A stretch of 64,000 bases of DNA, taken from JACRLV01 sp045863555. GTDB taxonomy: Bacteria > Planctomycetota > Phycisphaerae > UBA1845 > Fen-1342. The stretch spans positions 214,382 to 278,381 of the forward strand of contig BTUU01000007.1 in the NCBI GenBank assembly GCA_045863555.1, in the 5' to 3' direction. The position numbers were made by a program, and so were the translations under genes. Below are positions 24,394 through 33,068 of the stretch, in pieces. The notes beneath the pieces were generated by a model. The model made no database searches. It was given only the letters and a program-made list of their open reading frames with translations, and had not been told where the DNA came from. Each line of letters begins with the position of its first letter. Position 1 is the first letter of the stretch.

Positions 24394-25596
24394 TCAATAT
24401 TCGATACGCTTTTTGATGGATGGGAGCGCGACCGCCGCGCGTCGCAGGATCGCTGCGATGCGCCGTCCCGCCCCGCCGCGGCCATAGATCGTTCGCTGGC
24501 CCGGGCGAGGGCTGGCTGTGAGCGCGCGACGGATCATCGCCTGGATCGCGGATTCCCGCTCCGGCGCGCGGAAGACGGTCGCGCCGCCGGGCTGGCGGCC
24601 AGCCTGACGCGGCCCGACATCCACGCTGGGCACTCCGGCGAACGGCGCCTCGATGATCCCACAAGAACTGTTGCCGAGCAGCAACCGGGCGCCGAGGAGC
24701 CGGGTCAGAAAAGCGTCGCGTGAGAACGATGCGACGATTTCGACGTCGTCGGGGGAACTGCGATGCTCATGGTCGTGGATCGCACGCATGACGCCAGCGC
24801 GGCCGCGGTCGGAGTTCGGGAGAATGATGCAGCGGCGAAGGCCCGCGGCGGCGGCGGCGGCGAGGGTTGCCCGCGCGGCTGCGTATTCGACGGATTCGGC
24901 TCGGCCGCAGGGATGCTGAATGACGACGGCGTACGGGGGACCTGGCCCCTCTGCGCAACGCGCAGCGCGCGGCCCTGACGGTTGGCCGGCCGGGGCCGCC
25001 TGACGAGCGGCGCCGCGCTGTGCGAGCATCACGGCGATGTCGTCGAGGCCGGGCGCGCCGACCTGCCAGACTCGGCGCGGCGATTCGCCGAGTCGGATCA
25101 CTCGATTTCGCGCGTCGGCGGAGGCGACGAAGTGCAGGTGGGCGAGCTTGGTGATGCTGTGGCGCAGGGCGTCGTCGAAATCGCCTTCGGCGACGTCGCC
25201 GCCGTGGATGTGGGCGAGCATCCGGCCCGTCGTCGTTGCGGCGAGCGCTCCGGCCATGGCCTCGATGCGGTCGCCGAGGACGACGACAATGTCGATGTCG
25301 TCATCGACGAGGTAGCGGGCGATTTTCTGGATGCCGCGGCCGAGGCCGAGGCCCTGGTCGGCGGGCGAGCCGTCGCCGCGCTGCATCGGCACGCGGCAGG
25401 CGATCGGCCAGCCGTCGGCTGAGATCTCGCGGACGGTGAGGCCGCAGTCGCGCAAAAGATGCATGCCGGCGGCGAGGATCCGCAGGTCGATCTCCGGAGC
25501 GTCGCCCAAGGCGCGCAGCGTCGTGCGCAGCAGGCCGTATTCGGCCCGCGTGCCTGTGACGACGGCGATTCGGCGGCGTTTGCGCCGTGGGGGCAT
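24394..25596 (-). CDS. UDP-N-acetylglucosamine 2-epimerase, hydrolysing (NeuC type)
   Basis: A 400-aa GT-B-fold enzyme. The NeuC/LegG group converts UDP-GlcNAc (or a bacillosamine derivative) to the free 2-epimer and UDP, the first step towards sialic or legionaminic acids. The opening VVTGTRAEYGLLRTTLRAL, the central LGDRIEAMAGALAATT, HGGDVAEGDFDDALRHSITK with HLHFVASADARNR, GAPGLDDI, and NSSCGIIEAPFAGVPSVDVG are all characteristic, and the length is normal. The start follows GGAG. A Pro/Ala-rich insertion after QRGAARQAAPAG is unusual. No sialic-acid synthase or CMP-transferase lies in the window, so the pathway product is uncertain; the surface-glycan locus is 26 kb away. Confidence 0.88.
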   Translation of the reverse strand: MPPRRKRRRIAVVTGTRAEYGLLRTTLRALGDAPEIDLRILAAGMHLLRDCGLTVREISADGWPIACRVPMQRGDGSPADQGLGLGRGIQKIARYLVDDDIDIVVVLGDRIEAMAGALAATTTGRMLAHIHGGDVAEGDFDDALRHSITKLAHLHFVASADARNRVIRLGESPRRVWQVGAPGLDDIAVMLAQRGAARQAAPAGQPSGPRAARCAEGPGPPYAVVIQHPCGRAESVEYAAARATLAAAAAAGLRRCIILPNSDRGRAGVMRAIHDHEHRSSPDDVEIVASFSRDAFLTRLLGARLLLGNSSCGIIEAPFAGVPSVDVGPRQAGRQPGGATVFRAPERESAIQAMIRRALTASPRPGQRTIYGRGGAGRRIAAILRRAAVALPSIKKRIEY

Positions 25597-25657
25597 GTCG
25601 ATCTCCGGATAGCTCCTATCGGAGGAACGGTCCGCAGTTCAAGAGATGTGAGAACGC

Positions 25658-25849
25658 TCACGCCCGGCGAGAATCCCGAGGCGCGGCCCGTCGTCGCCAG
25701 ATCGCGGTCAGGCAGACGGCGTTGAGGATGACGACGATGAGACCCGAGACGATCAGCCATTCCGCCGGCAAACCGAGTCGCTCGCGAAATATCCCACTCG
25801 CGATAAGAACGAGACTGATCACCAAGACAATCTGAAACAACCGCACCAT
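25658..25849 (-). CDS. small two-helix membrane protein, 63 aa
   Basis: A 63-aa protein starting at ATG 25849. It is almost all membrane: helix 1 LFQIVLVISLVLIASGIF, a short loop RERLGLPAEW, helix 2 LIVSGLIVVILNAVCLTAIW, then a basic tail RRRAAPRDSRRA, giving both ends in the cytoplasm by the positive-inside rule. The start lies 15 bases after the stop of the carboxypeptidase gene with GAGAGACGG upstream, so the two are probably co-transcribed. No family recognised; a small membrane regulator or subunit is possible but unproven. Confidence comes from helix pattern and operon position. Confidence 0.55.
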   Translation of the reverse strand: MVRLFQIVLVISLVLIASGIFRERLGLPAEWLIVSGLIVVILNAVCLTAIWRRRAAPRDSRRA

Positions 25850-25863
25850 GACCGTCTCTCGCT

Positions 25864-27360
25864 TCAAGCAAGCCCATACAGCGGCCGGTACTTCGAGCGC
25901 AGGTAGTCGAGGTATGGTTTGGGCGACAATTCCGCTGCCGTCACGACTTTGACGAGCTCCGACGCGAGATAACGCTTGCCGTGCCGGTGGATCTTCTCGC
26001 GCAGCCACTCGCGGAGCGCACCAAACTTGCCCGCGGCGATCTGGGCGTCGAGATCGGGCACGTCCCGTCGCGCGGCGGCGAAGAACTGGGCGGAGTAGAG
26101 GTTGCCGAGCTGGTACGTCGGGAAGTAGCCGAAGATGCCCATCGACCAGTGGATGTCCTGAAGGCATCCCTCGGCGTGGTTGGGCGGCGTGACGCCCAGC
26201 AGCGATTTCATGCCCGCGTTCCAGGCCTCGGGCACATCCTTCACCGCGAGTTCGCCGCGAAACATCCGCCGTTCCAGGTCGAAGCGGAGGATGATGTGGA
26301 GGCCGTAGGTGATCTCGTCGGCCTCTACGCGGATGAGGCTCGGGCGCACGTTATTGATCGCGAAGTGCCAGTCGTCGAGCGAGACGCCGCGCATCGAGGG
26401 GAACTGCTCCTGCAACGGCTTGTAGAAGTGCTCCCAGAAAGGGCGGCTGCGGCCGACCTGGTTTTCCCAGAGACGGGACTGCGACTCGTGGATTCCGAGC
26501 GAGACGGCCGCGGCCATCGGGGTGCCGGTGTGCTCGACTTCAAAGCCACCTTCGTAGAGCCCGTGTCCGCACTCGTGCATCACGCCGAAGAGCGACATCG
26601 GGACATACTTCTCGTCGTAGCGCGTGGTCAGGCGGACATCGAGCGGTGTGATGCCCGTGCAGAACGGGTGCGCGGAGACGTCGAGGCGTCCGGCATTCGC
26701 GTCGAAACCGAACGCGGTGAGGATGTGATGGTTGAACGCCCGCTGGCCATCGATCGGGCATTCGCGGGTGAGCACGTCGAGCCTGGGCTGCCTGGGCGCG
26801 GTGCGGATCGCGTCGACGAGGGCCACGAGTTCGGGCTTGAGACCGTCGAAGACCTGCTGGATATCCGCGGACTTCGCACCGGGCTCGAATTCGTCCATGA
26901 GCGCGTCGTAGGGCTCGCTCTTCCAGCCGATCCGGTCGGCGACTTCGCGCTTGAGGTCGATGAGTTTCTGGAGATACGGAGCGAATGCCGGGAAATCGGA
27001 ACTCTTCCGCGCGGCGACCCACGCCTCCTTCGACAGCACGACGGTCCGCGTGAGCTCCTTCACGAGTTCCGTCGGCAGCTTGCGGGCGCGGTCGTGGGTC
27101 CGTCGCGTCTCGCGAAGGTTGGTCGTGCGGGCAGGATCATCGGATCGCTCCGCCTCCAGGGCACTGAGCATGCCGCCGAGTTCATCGGAAATGAGCCGCT
27201 CGTGCGCGAGTCCCGCGAGCAGTTCAAGCTGGTCGGCCCGGTGCTCGGCCGCACGACGCGGCATGTACGTCTCCTGATCCCAGTCGAGCAGGGCCTCGAC
27301 CGAATGGATGCAGGAAAGCTCGCGGATGTAGCGGATGAAACGCGCGTATTGATCAGACAT
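25864..27360 (-). CDS. metallocarboxypeptidase, family M32 (Taq type)
   Basis: A 498-aa cytoplasmic zinc peptidase that removes C-terminal residues with broad specificity. The zinc site HECGH is at residues 262-266 (GVMHECGHGLYEGG), followed by the M32 signatures GIHESQSRLWENQVG and RVEADEITYGLHIILRFDLE, which supply the third ligand and substrate-binding residues. Length matches the family (about 500). The start at 27360 has GGGGAG six bases upstream. The gene is first in a unit with the small membrane protein. The family is certain; physiological substrates are unknown. Confidence 0.95.
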   Translation of the reverse strand: MSDQYARFIRYIRELSCIHSVEALLDWDQETYMPRRAAEHRADQLELLAGLAHERLISDELGGMLSALEAERSDDPARTTNLRETRRTHDRARKLPTELVKELTRTVVLSKEAWVAARKSSDFPAFAPYLQKLIDLKREVADRIGWKSEPYDALMDEFEPGAKSADIQQVFDGLKPELVALVDAIRTAPRQPRLDVLTRECPIDGQRAFNHHILTAFGFDANAGRLDVSAHPFCTGITPLDVRLTTRYDEKYVPMSLFGVMHECGHGLYEGGFEVEHTGTPMAAAVSLGIHESQSRLWENQVGRSRPFWEHFYKPLQEQFPSMRGVSLDDWHFAINNVRPSLIRVEADEITYGLHIILRFDLERRMFRGELAVKDVPEAWNAGMKSLLGVTPPNHAEGCLQDIHWSMGIFGYFPTYQLGNLYSAQFFAAARRDVPDLDAQIAAGKFGALREWLREKIHRHGKRYLASELVKVVTAAELSPKPYLDYLRSKYRPLYGLA

Positions 27361-27393
27361 GGAGGACTCCCCGTCACGTGGATCAGCCGGATT

Positions 27394-27759
27394 TTATACG
27401 GGCGACGGCCCCGCCGGTCGACAGCGGCGGAATCGAGCGTCGTCCGAGAAGGTGATTTCGAACGTGCCCGCGAGGTGCATTCCGTGCAGCCGAATTCGCC
27501 AGCCTTCGGTCCCCGCGCTGAGCAATTCCGCCGCGCCGCGATCCAGGCGACGGACGCGGCCACGGCCACCGGAAATCTCTCCCTCGTAGTCGAGATAAGC
27601 GCGCCTGTGTGGGGGGATGGGCTCGGCGCGGATGTCTGTCTCCGTCGTGAGCGGGCACGCCAGGAGGCGCCAGGCGGCCAGGCGATCTGAGTCCGGCGTT
27701 TCGACCAGGAGATCCCAGTGAACCGCCCCGTCGGTCGTGTGTTCGAGCAGCACGAACAT
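27394..27759 (-). CDS. stand-alone relative of the LigD 3'-phosphoesterase domain
   Basis: 121 aa. The pattern of the 3'-phosphoesterase domain of DNA ligase D is visible: FVLLEHTTDGAVHWDLLVE corresponds to its two-His opening, PHRRAYLDYEGEISGGRGRV to the HPLEY..FEG..G.G.V segment, followed by RLDRG and a WRIRLHGMHLAGTFEI strand pair. All three His of the active site are retained (His7, His14, His51 here), while the Arg usual in HWDLRLE is Leu. The LigD domain trims 3' ends during end joining; no ligase, polymerase or Ku gene is in the window. The start at 27759 is placed where the domain begins; a TTG at 27810 is possible. Function is inferred by resemblance only. Confidence 0.65.
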   Translation of the reverse strand: MFVLLEHTTDGAVHWDLLVETPDSDRLAAWRLLACPLTTETDIRAEPIPPHRRAYLDYEGEISGGRGRVRRLDRGAAELLSAGTEGWRIRLHGMHLAGTFEITFSDDARFRRCRPAGPSPV

Positions 27760-27985
27760 CCCGCGGATCTTATCAGGCGTGGGACCAATGGTCAGGAGTA
27801 TTCGAATCAACGGTCGACAGAAGCAAGCGGCGTGATTTGGATTCGATCCTGCGCGATTCGGACACTAGGGGTGGATGCCGTGCGAATTCCGCGAGCGCCG
27901 GGGCTCGGTCCGCACGCGCACTCGACCCCACGTCGGGGGAGACGGTAGAGTCCCCGCTTCGACGCTGGGCTGGGGGGAATTGAAG

Positions 27986-29674
27986 ATGAATCCGCGACGT
28001 CGACCCATCGCAGCGTTCCTGCGCCTCTGCGTGTTCGTATCCACGATTCTGGCACTCGCCGGCTGCCCGGAGACCGGCTCCCCAGCGCCGTCGGGCTCGG
28101 CCAGCGTTGACGGGGGCGGCGGCGGCGGGACGGTCGTGGCGGGCGATGTCGCGGTGAATGACGGCAGCGAACCGGGCAGCGGCTCCGGAAGTCCATCCGG
28201 CGGCGGCGACGGTTCGGGCACGTCCGGAGGCGACAGCGGTTCCGGCACGCAGACCGGCGACGGCTCGGGCGGCAGCAGTGCGGATGGCGGCGGCGGCGGT
28301 TCCGACGGCGGCGGTTCCGACGGCGGCTCCAACGGCGGCTCCGGGTCCGTCGACGCACCCGCGCCGCCGCGCCTGGTCATTTCGACGTCGCTGCTCAACT
28401 TCGGAAACGCGGACGAAGAGCTGGTGCTGACACTTTCGAACGGCGGCACGGGGGAGGTTTCGTTCCTCGTCTCGTCGACCGACCCCTGGATCTCGTTCTC
28501 ACCTACGGCCGGCATCATCGGGAGCACGCCTGTCGACGTTACCGTCCGCGTCAACCGGACAAGTCTCTGGCTCGGGACGTTCTGGTCCTCAGTGTCCGCG
28601 CGGGGCAGCGACGACTCGAACCTGGGCGTCGTCGTTATCGTGAACAAGTCCGGCGTTCCCGCGCCGCACGATCAGCTCGTGGCGTGGATGCGGCAGCTTC
28701 CGCCGCTGCCCAGGCGGCACTTCACCTGGAAGCCCGATTACGACTTCTACCAGCGGCTGGATGAGGACCTGCTTTACGAATTCATCCGCATCAACAACGG
28801 CGTTACCTGGGCCGACTGGCCGAACGCCGCGATGATCGATCGGCTTGTCCGGTTGTGCAAGCTGGTGAATCAGACGAATCCGACGCTGCCGGCGGCGCTG
28901 GCGTTCGTGGACAGCCCCTACTACCGGCACTGGCCGATTGACGCACCGCCGACGTATTCGGGTCCCGAACGAGCCCAGGAGATCGCGTCGCAGGGCGAGC
29001 AACTCGCCACGCTCGCAACCTACCTTGCGACGTCCAACGCCCGCTACAACGGCCCGAACATCGAGGTGGCGGCCATCGCGTATGACACGGAACTCTGGCG
29101 TCTGCGGGAGCCCGACGCCCCCGATTATCTGACGTGGAATGGAGCGATGCGCGCCAACTACGACGCGATCTATGACATCACCAAGGTCCATTTTCCGAAC
29201 GTGCCGATCGACTGGTATTCGCGCGGGTGGATCCGGTTCTTCGGCAATTTCGAGCCGCCCAGCTTCGCCGATGTGCCTTATTACCACTTCGACCTCAGCG
29301 AACAGGGCGACGTCTGTTCCGCGGTGCTCTATCGGCTGCCCATGCAGTGGTCGAGCCGGGAGGCGTACGTGCGCACGGTTCAGTATGCCGCAGGCAACGG
29401 CGTCGATCAGGTCGTGCCGTGGATTGCCCTCGGCGCCGGCTATCGCCCGACTGAGGACAACACGAACGTCTACTACGACCCGAACTGGAACTATGACATG
29501 CAGGTTGCGTGGAACTTCGGGCGTGAGATCAACGACCCGACGAATTCCACGTGGGACCCGGCGCCGTGGGTGATGATCTATCCCTCGCCCTTCCAGGCTA
29601 ACACGCCCTATTTCGGTCAGCACTTCGTCGCGTACGTCCGCGGGGCGCATAACGTCCCGGGGTTGCCGCGCTGA
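27986..29674 (+). CDS. large lipoprotein with Gly/Ser linker, BACON-like domain and glycosidase-like region
   Basis: 562 aa starting at ATG 27986 (GGGGGG upstream). The signal FVSTILALAGC ends in a lipobox with the acylated Cys. About 100 residues of almost pure Gly/Ser/Asp (for instance DGGGSDGGSNGGSGSVD) form a flexible spacer from the membrane. Then comes a beta-sandwich segment (RLVISTSLLNFGNADEELVL... DPWISFSP) resembling BACON or choice-of-anchor domains. The C-terminal 330 residues are aromatic-rich (RHFTWKPDYDFYQRL, IRFFGNFEPPSFADV, VPWIALGAGYRP) and may be a TIM-barrel glycoside hydrolase-like domain. No catalytic pair can be assigned with confidence, so enzymatic activity is a guess. 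Confidence 0.75.
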   Translation: MNPRRRPIAAFLRLCVFVSTILALAGCPETGSPAPSGSASVDGGGGGGTVVAGDVAVNDGSEPGSGSGSPSGGGDGSGTSGGDSGSGTQTGDGSGGSSADGGGGGSDGGGSDGGSNGGSGSVDAPAPPRLVISTSLLNFGNADEELVLTLSNGGTGEVSFLVSSTDPWISFSPTAGIIGSTPVDVTVRVNRTSLWLGTFWSSVSARGSDDSNLGVVVIVNKSGVPAPHDQLVAWMRQLPPLPRRHFTWKPDYDFYQRLDEDLLYEFIRINNGVTWADWPNAAMIDRLVRLCKLVNQTNPTLPAALAFVDSPYYRHWPIDAPPTYSGPERAQEIASQGEQLATLATYLATSNARYNGPNIEVAAIAYDTELWRLREPDAPDYLTWNGAMRANYDAIYDITKVHFPNVPIDWYSRGWIRFFGNFEPPSFADVPYYHFDLSEQGDVCSAVLYRLPMQWSSREAYVRTVQYAAGNGVDQVVPWIALGAGYRPTEDNTNVYYDPNWNYDMQVAWNFGREINDPTNSTWDPAPWVMIYPSPFQANTPYFGQHFVAYVRGAHNVPGLPR

Positions 29675-29692
29675 TTCGCGGGCCAGGACGGG

Positions 29693-29698
29693 TATACT
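29693..29698 (+). promoter_or_regulatory. possible -10 box (TATACT)
   Basis: TATACT at 29693-29698, 75 bases before the ATG of the LolA-like gene, in the gap after the large lipoprotein. No convincing -35 is visible 16-18 bases upstream. It sits inside the imperfect palindrome GGGTATACTCCC. Confidence 0.35.
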
Positions 29699-29773
29699 CC
29701 CGAGAGTCGGATTCGAGCATCGCGCGCTGCGAGCCGTTGAGCGCGGTGCTCGTCCGTCCTTCGGGAGGCCGTG

Positions 29774-30628
29774 ATGGCCCGGAAACTCGTCCTGTCGCTG
29801 ATGATCCTTGCGGCGGCCGTGGCCGGCGCACAGGAAGCGCCGCCGAAACCTGAAAAACCGGCCAAACCCGAAAAGCCCGCCAAGCCTGCCGGAAGAGACG
29901 GCCTGCCGAAGGCCGAGACGATCCTCGACGGGTATGTCGAGGCCACCGGCGGCGAGAAGGCGTATGAAAAGCTCAAATCGCGCGTCACGCGCGGAACGGT
30001 CACGCTCGGTGAAGTCGGACTATCGGGCAAGATCGAGACGTGGCATCAGGCGCCGGACCATTACTACTCGAAAGTCTCCCTCGGCGCACTGGGCGATACC
30101 GAGACCGGCTATGACGGAAGGACCGCGTGGAAGGTCACGCTCGGCACGGCCTCGAAAATGAGCGGGCCGGAGCGGGCGTTCTTCGTGCGGGAGGCGACGT
30201 TCAACGCCGACCTCAAGTGGCGCGAGCTGACGAAGAGCGTCGAGACGGTCGGCGTGGAGGATGTGAACGGCAAGCCCGCGTACAAGATCAAGGCTGTCAC
30301 GACCGACGGGCATGCGATGTACCTGTACTACGACAAGTACAGCAACCTGCTCGTTCGGGTGGATGCGAAAGTCGTCACCGAACTCGGCCAGGTCGATGTC
30401 GAGGTGTATCCATCGGACTACAAGGAAGTCGACGGAATCCTGGTTCCGCATCTGACGACGCAGCGGATGATCGGGATGCTCCAGACGGTGCGGGTTGACT
30501 CGGTCGAGTTCAACGTCAAAATCCCGGCCGAGAAATTCGAGACGCCCAAGGCCGTGAAGCAGCTGAGGGATGACGGCGGCGACGCGCCGCCGCGGAAGGG
30601 CGCGAAACCACGCAGAAAGGAACCGTGA
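29774..30628 (+). CDS. exported LolA/LolB-fold-like protein
   Basis: 284 aa; ATG 29774 is five bases after GGGAGG, better than GTG 29771. A signal peptide (LVLSLMILAAAVAGAQ) is followed by a Lys/Pro-rich linker of iterated EKPAKPxKPAKP and then the domain AETILDGYVEATGGEKAYEKL, RGTVTLGEVGLSGKIETWHQ, ETGYDGRTAWKV, AYKIKAVTTDGHAMYLYYDK, VEVYPSDYKEVDGILVPHLT. This is the pattern of outer-membrane lipoprotein-sorting-like domains found alone or fused to peptidases in planctomycetes. It probably binds lipid or lipoprotein in the periplasm (inference). The terC-type gene follows after three bases, so the two are likely one transcript. Confidence 0.75.
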   Translation: MARKLVLSLMILAAAVAGAQEAPPKPEKPAKPEKPAKPAGRDGLPKAETILDGYVEATGGEKAYEKLKSRVTRGTVTLGEVGLSGKIETWHQAPDHYYSKVSLGALGDTETGYDGRTAWKVTLGTASKMSGPERAFFVREATFNADLKWRELTKSVETVGVEDVNGKPAYKIKAVTTDGHAMYLYYDKYSNLLVRVDAKVVTELGQVDVEVYPSDYKEVDGILVPHLTTQRMIGMLQTVRVDSVEFNVKIPAEKFETPKAVKQLRDDGGDAPPRKGAKPRRKEP

Positions 30629-30631
30629 TCG

Positions 30632-31687
30632 ATGCCGGTCTGGGTCTGGGGCGCGTTCATCGCCTTCGTACTGGGGATGCTGGCGCTCGACCTCGGCGTC
30701 ATCAATCGCGGGGCGCACGTCATCCGCAGCCGGCAGGCCCTGCTCTGGGCGGGTTTCTGCGCCCTGCTGGCGGTTCTGTTCAGCGGGCTGGTCTACCTCA
30801 TTTACGAGAACAAGTGGTGGGGCATCGAGTCGACGATGAGCGGCGAGAAGGCGGCGACCGTCTTCCTGACGGGCTGGATCATCGAGCAGTGCCTCAGCCT
30901 GGACAACATTTTCGTCATTGCAATGATTTTCGCATATTTCGGCGTTCCGATGAAGTACCAGCACCGCACGCTGTTCTGGGGCATCATGGGCGCGCTCGTG
31001 ATGCGGCTGGGAATGATCATGCTGGGGGCGGTGCTGATCCAGCGGTTTTTCTGGATCACGTACGTCTTTGGCGGCCTGCTGCTGCTGACCGCGTGGAAGA
31101 TGCTCCGCGCCGGCGATGAAGCCGTCCATCCGGACCGCAATCCGCTCGTTCGGCTGGCCCGGCGGCTCTATCCCGTCTCCTCCGGCTTCGACCAGCAGTA
31201 TTTTTTCACCCGCATCGCCGCAGACGGCTCCTCGACCGCCCCCGCGCCGGCCGGTGCGGCCTACGCCACGCGCGTCGCCGCGACGCCCCTGCTCCTGGTC
31301 CTCATCGCCATCGAGAGCACTGACGTCATCTTCGCCGTTGATTCCATTCCGGCGATCTTCAGCATTACGAGCGACGCGTTCATCGTGTTCACATCGAACG
31401 TCTTCGCGATCCTGAATCTGCGGTCGCTCTTCTTCACGCTCTCGGACATGCTCGACCGGTTCTCGCGCCTGAAATACAGTCTCGTCATCATCCTCGCGTA
31501 CCTGGGCGTGAAGATGATCGTCAAACCGCTGATCGGCCACGGCGACGAGAGAGTCGAAGAGACGTTCTTCATCATCACGCTGCTCGTGGTCGGGGTTTCG
31601 CTCGCAGGCGGAATCGTCGCCTCGATCGCGGCTCCGGCAAAGCCGAAACGGGCTCCGGACGGCGGCGAAGTCGAGTCGATCGTATAA
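30632..31687 (+). CDS. TerC-family membrane protein
   Basis: A 351-aa polytopic inner-membrane protein. Both TerC signature helices with acidic residues are present: SLDNIFVIAMIFAYFGVP and ESTDVIFAVDSIPAIFSIT, together with HRTLFWGIMGALVMRLGMI and YVFGGLLLLTAWKML. Nine or so helices are visible, as in TerC/Alx. Members act in metal-ion homeostasis (Mn2+ export for Alx) or accompany tellurium resistance; a role in metal loading of exported proteins has also been proposed. The SD AAGGA lies inside the end of the upstream gene, so expression is coupled with the LolA-like protein. No yybP-ykoY-type leader fits in the 3-base gap. Confidence 0.92.
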   Translation: MPVWVWGAFIAFVLGMLALDLGVINRGAHVIRSRQALLWAGFCALLAVLFSGLVYLIYENKWWGIESTMSGEKAATVFLTGWIIEQCLSLDNIFVIAMIFAYFGVPMKYQHRTLFWGIMGALVMRLGMIMLGAVLIQRFFWITYVFGGLLLLTAWKMLRAGDEAVHPDRNPLVRLARRLYPVSSGFDQQYFFTRIAADGSSTAPAPAGAAYATRVAATPLLLVLIAIESTDVIFAVDSIPAIFSITSDAFIVFTSNVFAILNLRSLFFTLSDMLDRFSRLKYSLVIILAYLGVKMIVKPLIGHGDERVEETFFIITLLVVGVSLAGGIVASIAAPAKPKRAPDGGEVESIV

Positions 31688-31688
31688 T
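31683..31688 (+). promoter_or_regulatory. possible -10 box (TATAAT) for ribBA
   Basis: TATAAT at 31683-31688 overlaps the stop codon of the TerC gene, 51 bases before the RibBA start. The expected -35 position is GC-rich with no match, so this is a weak call. Confidence 0.3.
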
Positions 31689-31739
31689 CACTGCGTCCGG
31701 CGGGTTCGTGCCCGGCGGCTGCTCCAGGAGACGCATGAG

Positions 31740-33002
31740 ATGCCCAGCGCCCCGCCGCCCGCGAGCCCGTTCAGCCCCATCGACGAGATTCTCGATGAAC
31801 TCCGGCATGGCCGGATGATCGTTCTTTGCGACGACGAGGACCGCGAAAACGAAGGCGACCTCATCCTGCCCGCCGAGTTCGCCACGCCGGATGCGGTCAA
31901 CTTCATGCTCAAGTACGGCCGTGGGACGCTCTGCGTCGCACTGTCGCGCTCGCGCTGCGACCGTCTGGGGCTCGCGCCGCAGGTGGCTCAGAACACGACC
32001 CGCTTCGGCACGGCGTTTACCGTAACGATTGACGGGGGACCGCACCTGGGCGTGTCGACCGGCGTGTCGTCGAGCGACCGGGCGACGACCATTCGACATA
32101 CTGTTGCCGAGGAAGCCGTCGCGGAGGATTTTGCCCGGCCGGGGCATGTGAACCCATTGATCGCCCGCGACGGCGGCGTGCTGGTGCGTGCGGGGCAGAC
32201 GGAGGGTTCGGTCGACCTGTGCCGCCTGGCGGGCCTGATGCCCGGGGCGGCGCTGATCGAAATTCTCAACGACGACGGCACGATGGCCCGGGTGCCGCAA
32301 CTGACCGAGTTCTGCCGCGTCCACGGGCTGAAGATGTGCACGGTGGCCGCGCTGATCGAATACCGCATGCAGCGCGAGCGGATCGTCGAGCGGCTGGAGA
32401 CGATCCCGCTTCAGAACGACTACGGCGTCTGGCAGCTCGTCGCGTATCGCTCGAATGCCGAAGGCGGCGAACACCTGGCGCTGTGCATGGGGGATGTCGG
32501 CCGATTCGATGACCAGGGCGTGGCCGCGCCGAGCCCTGAGCCCGCTCTTGTCCGCGTCCATTCCGAGTGCCTTACCGGCGACGTGTTCGGCTCGAAGCGC
32601 TGCGAATGCGGCGAGCAGCTTCACGCGGCCATGGCGATGATCGCGGCTGCGGGGCGCGGGGCGCTGGTGTACCTGCGGCAGGAAGGCCGGGGCATCGGAC
32701 TGCTGAACAAGTTGAAGGCGTATCGGCTCCAGGACCAGGGGCTCGACACGGTCGAGGCGAATGTGGCGCTCGGGCTCGCGCCCGACCGGCGCGACTATGG
32801 CGTGGGCGCGCAGATTCTCCGGGACATCGGGCTGTCGCGGATTCGCATCCTCACGAACAATCCTAAGAAGACCAGCCGCCTGACGATTTACGGTCTCGAG
32901 GTCGTCGAGCAGTTGCCGCTTGAAATGACGCCGAGCGCCGCCAACCGCCGCTACCTGGAAGCGAAAAAGTACCAGATGGGCCACGACCTGCGGAACGTGT
33001 AG
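31740..33002 (+). CDS. ribBA: bifunctional 3,4-dihydroxy-2-butanone-4-phosphate synthase / GTP cyclohydrolase II
   Basis: A 420-aa fusion catalysing both entry steps of riboflavin synthesis. The N-terminal half is DHBP synthase, making the four-carbon unit from ribulose 5-phosphate, with the acidic loop DDEDRENEGDLI and TGVSSSDRATTIRH. The C-terminal half is GTP cyclohydrolase II, with the zinc ligands in SECLTGDVFGSKRCECG, the catalytic segment YLRQEGRGIGLLNKLKAY and TNNPKKTSRL. All motifs are intact and the length is normal. CAGGAG lies about 10 bases upstream. No other rib gene is in the window and no FMN riboswitch can fit in the short upstream gap. Confidence 0.97.
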   Translation: MPSAPPPASPFSPIDEILDELRHGRMIVLCDDEDRENEGDLILPAEFATPDAVNFMLKYGRGTLCVALSRSRCDRLGLAPQVAQNTTRFGTAFTVTIDGGPHLGVSTGVSSSDRATTIRHTVAEEAVAEDFARPGHVNPLIARDGGVLVRAGQTEGSVDLCRLAGLMPGAALIEILNDDGTMARVPQLTEFCRVHGLKMCTVAALIEYRMQRERIVERLETIPLQNDYGVWQLVAYRSNAEGGEHLALCMGDVGRFDDQGVAAPSPEPALVRVHSECLTGDVFGSKRCECGEQLHAAMAMIAAAGRGALVYLRQEGRGIGLLNKLKAYRLQDQGLDTVEANVALGLAPDRRDYGVGAQILRDIGLSRIRILTNNPKKTSRLTIYGLEVVEQLPLEMTPSAANRRYLEAKKYQMGHDLRNV

Positions 33003-33044
33003 CGATGTCTGCCCGGCGATTCCATTCCCGCGGGAGCGACACAA

Positions 33045-33068
33045 GTATCAAGCTATTTGCTTTGATAC
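33045..33068. terminator. possible bidirectional terminator between convergent genes
   Basis: GTATCAAGC (33045-33053), loop TATTT, GCTTTGATAC (33059-33068) form a stem with one bulged base. It lies 43 bases after the ribBA stop and overlaps the last codons of the convergent gene. Short T/A runs flank it. Confidence 0.4.

Noticed and set aside
30629..30631. Mn2+ (yybP-ykoY) riboswitch before the TerC-type gene
   Set aside because: Only three bases separate it from the previous gene, and no such fold is evident further upstream.
31688..31739. FMN riboswitch before ribBA
   Set aside because: The gap is about 50 bases, too short, and the conserved FMN-element sequences are absent.
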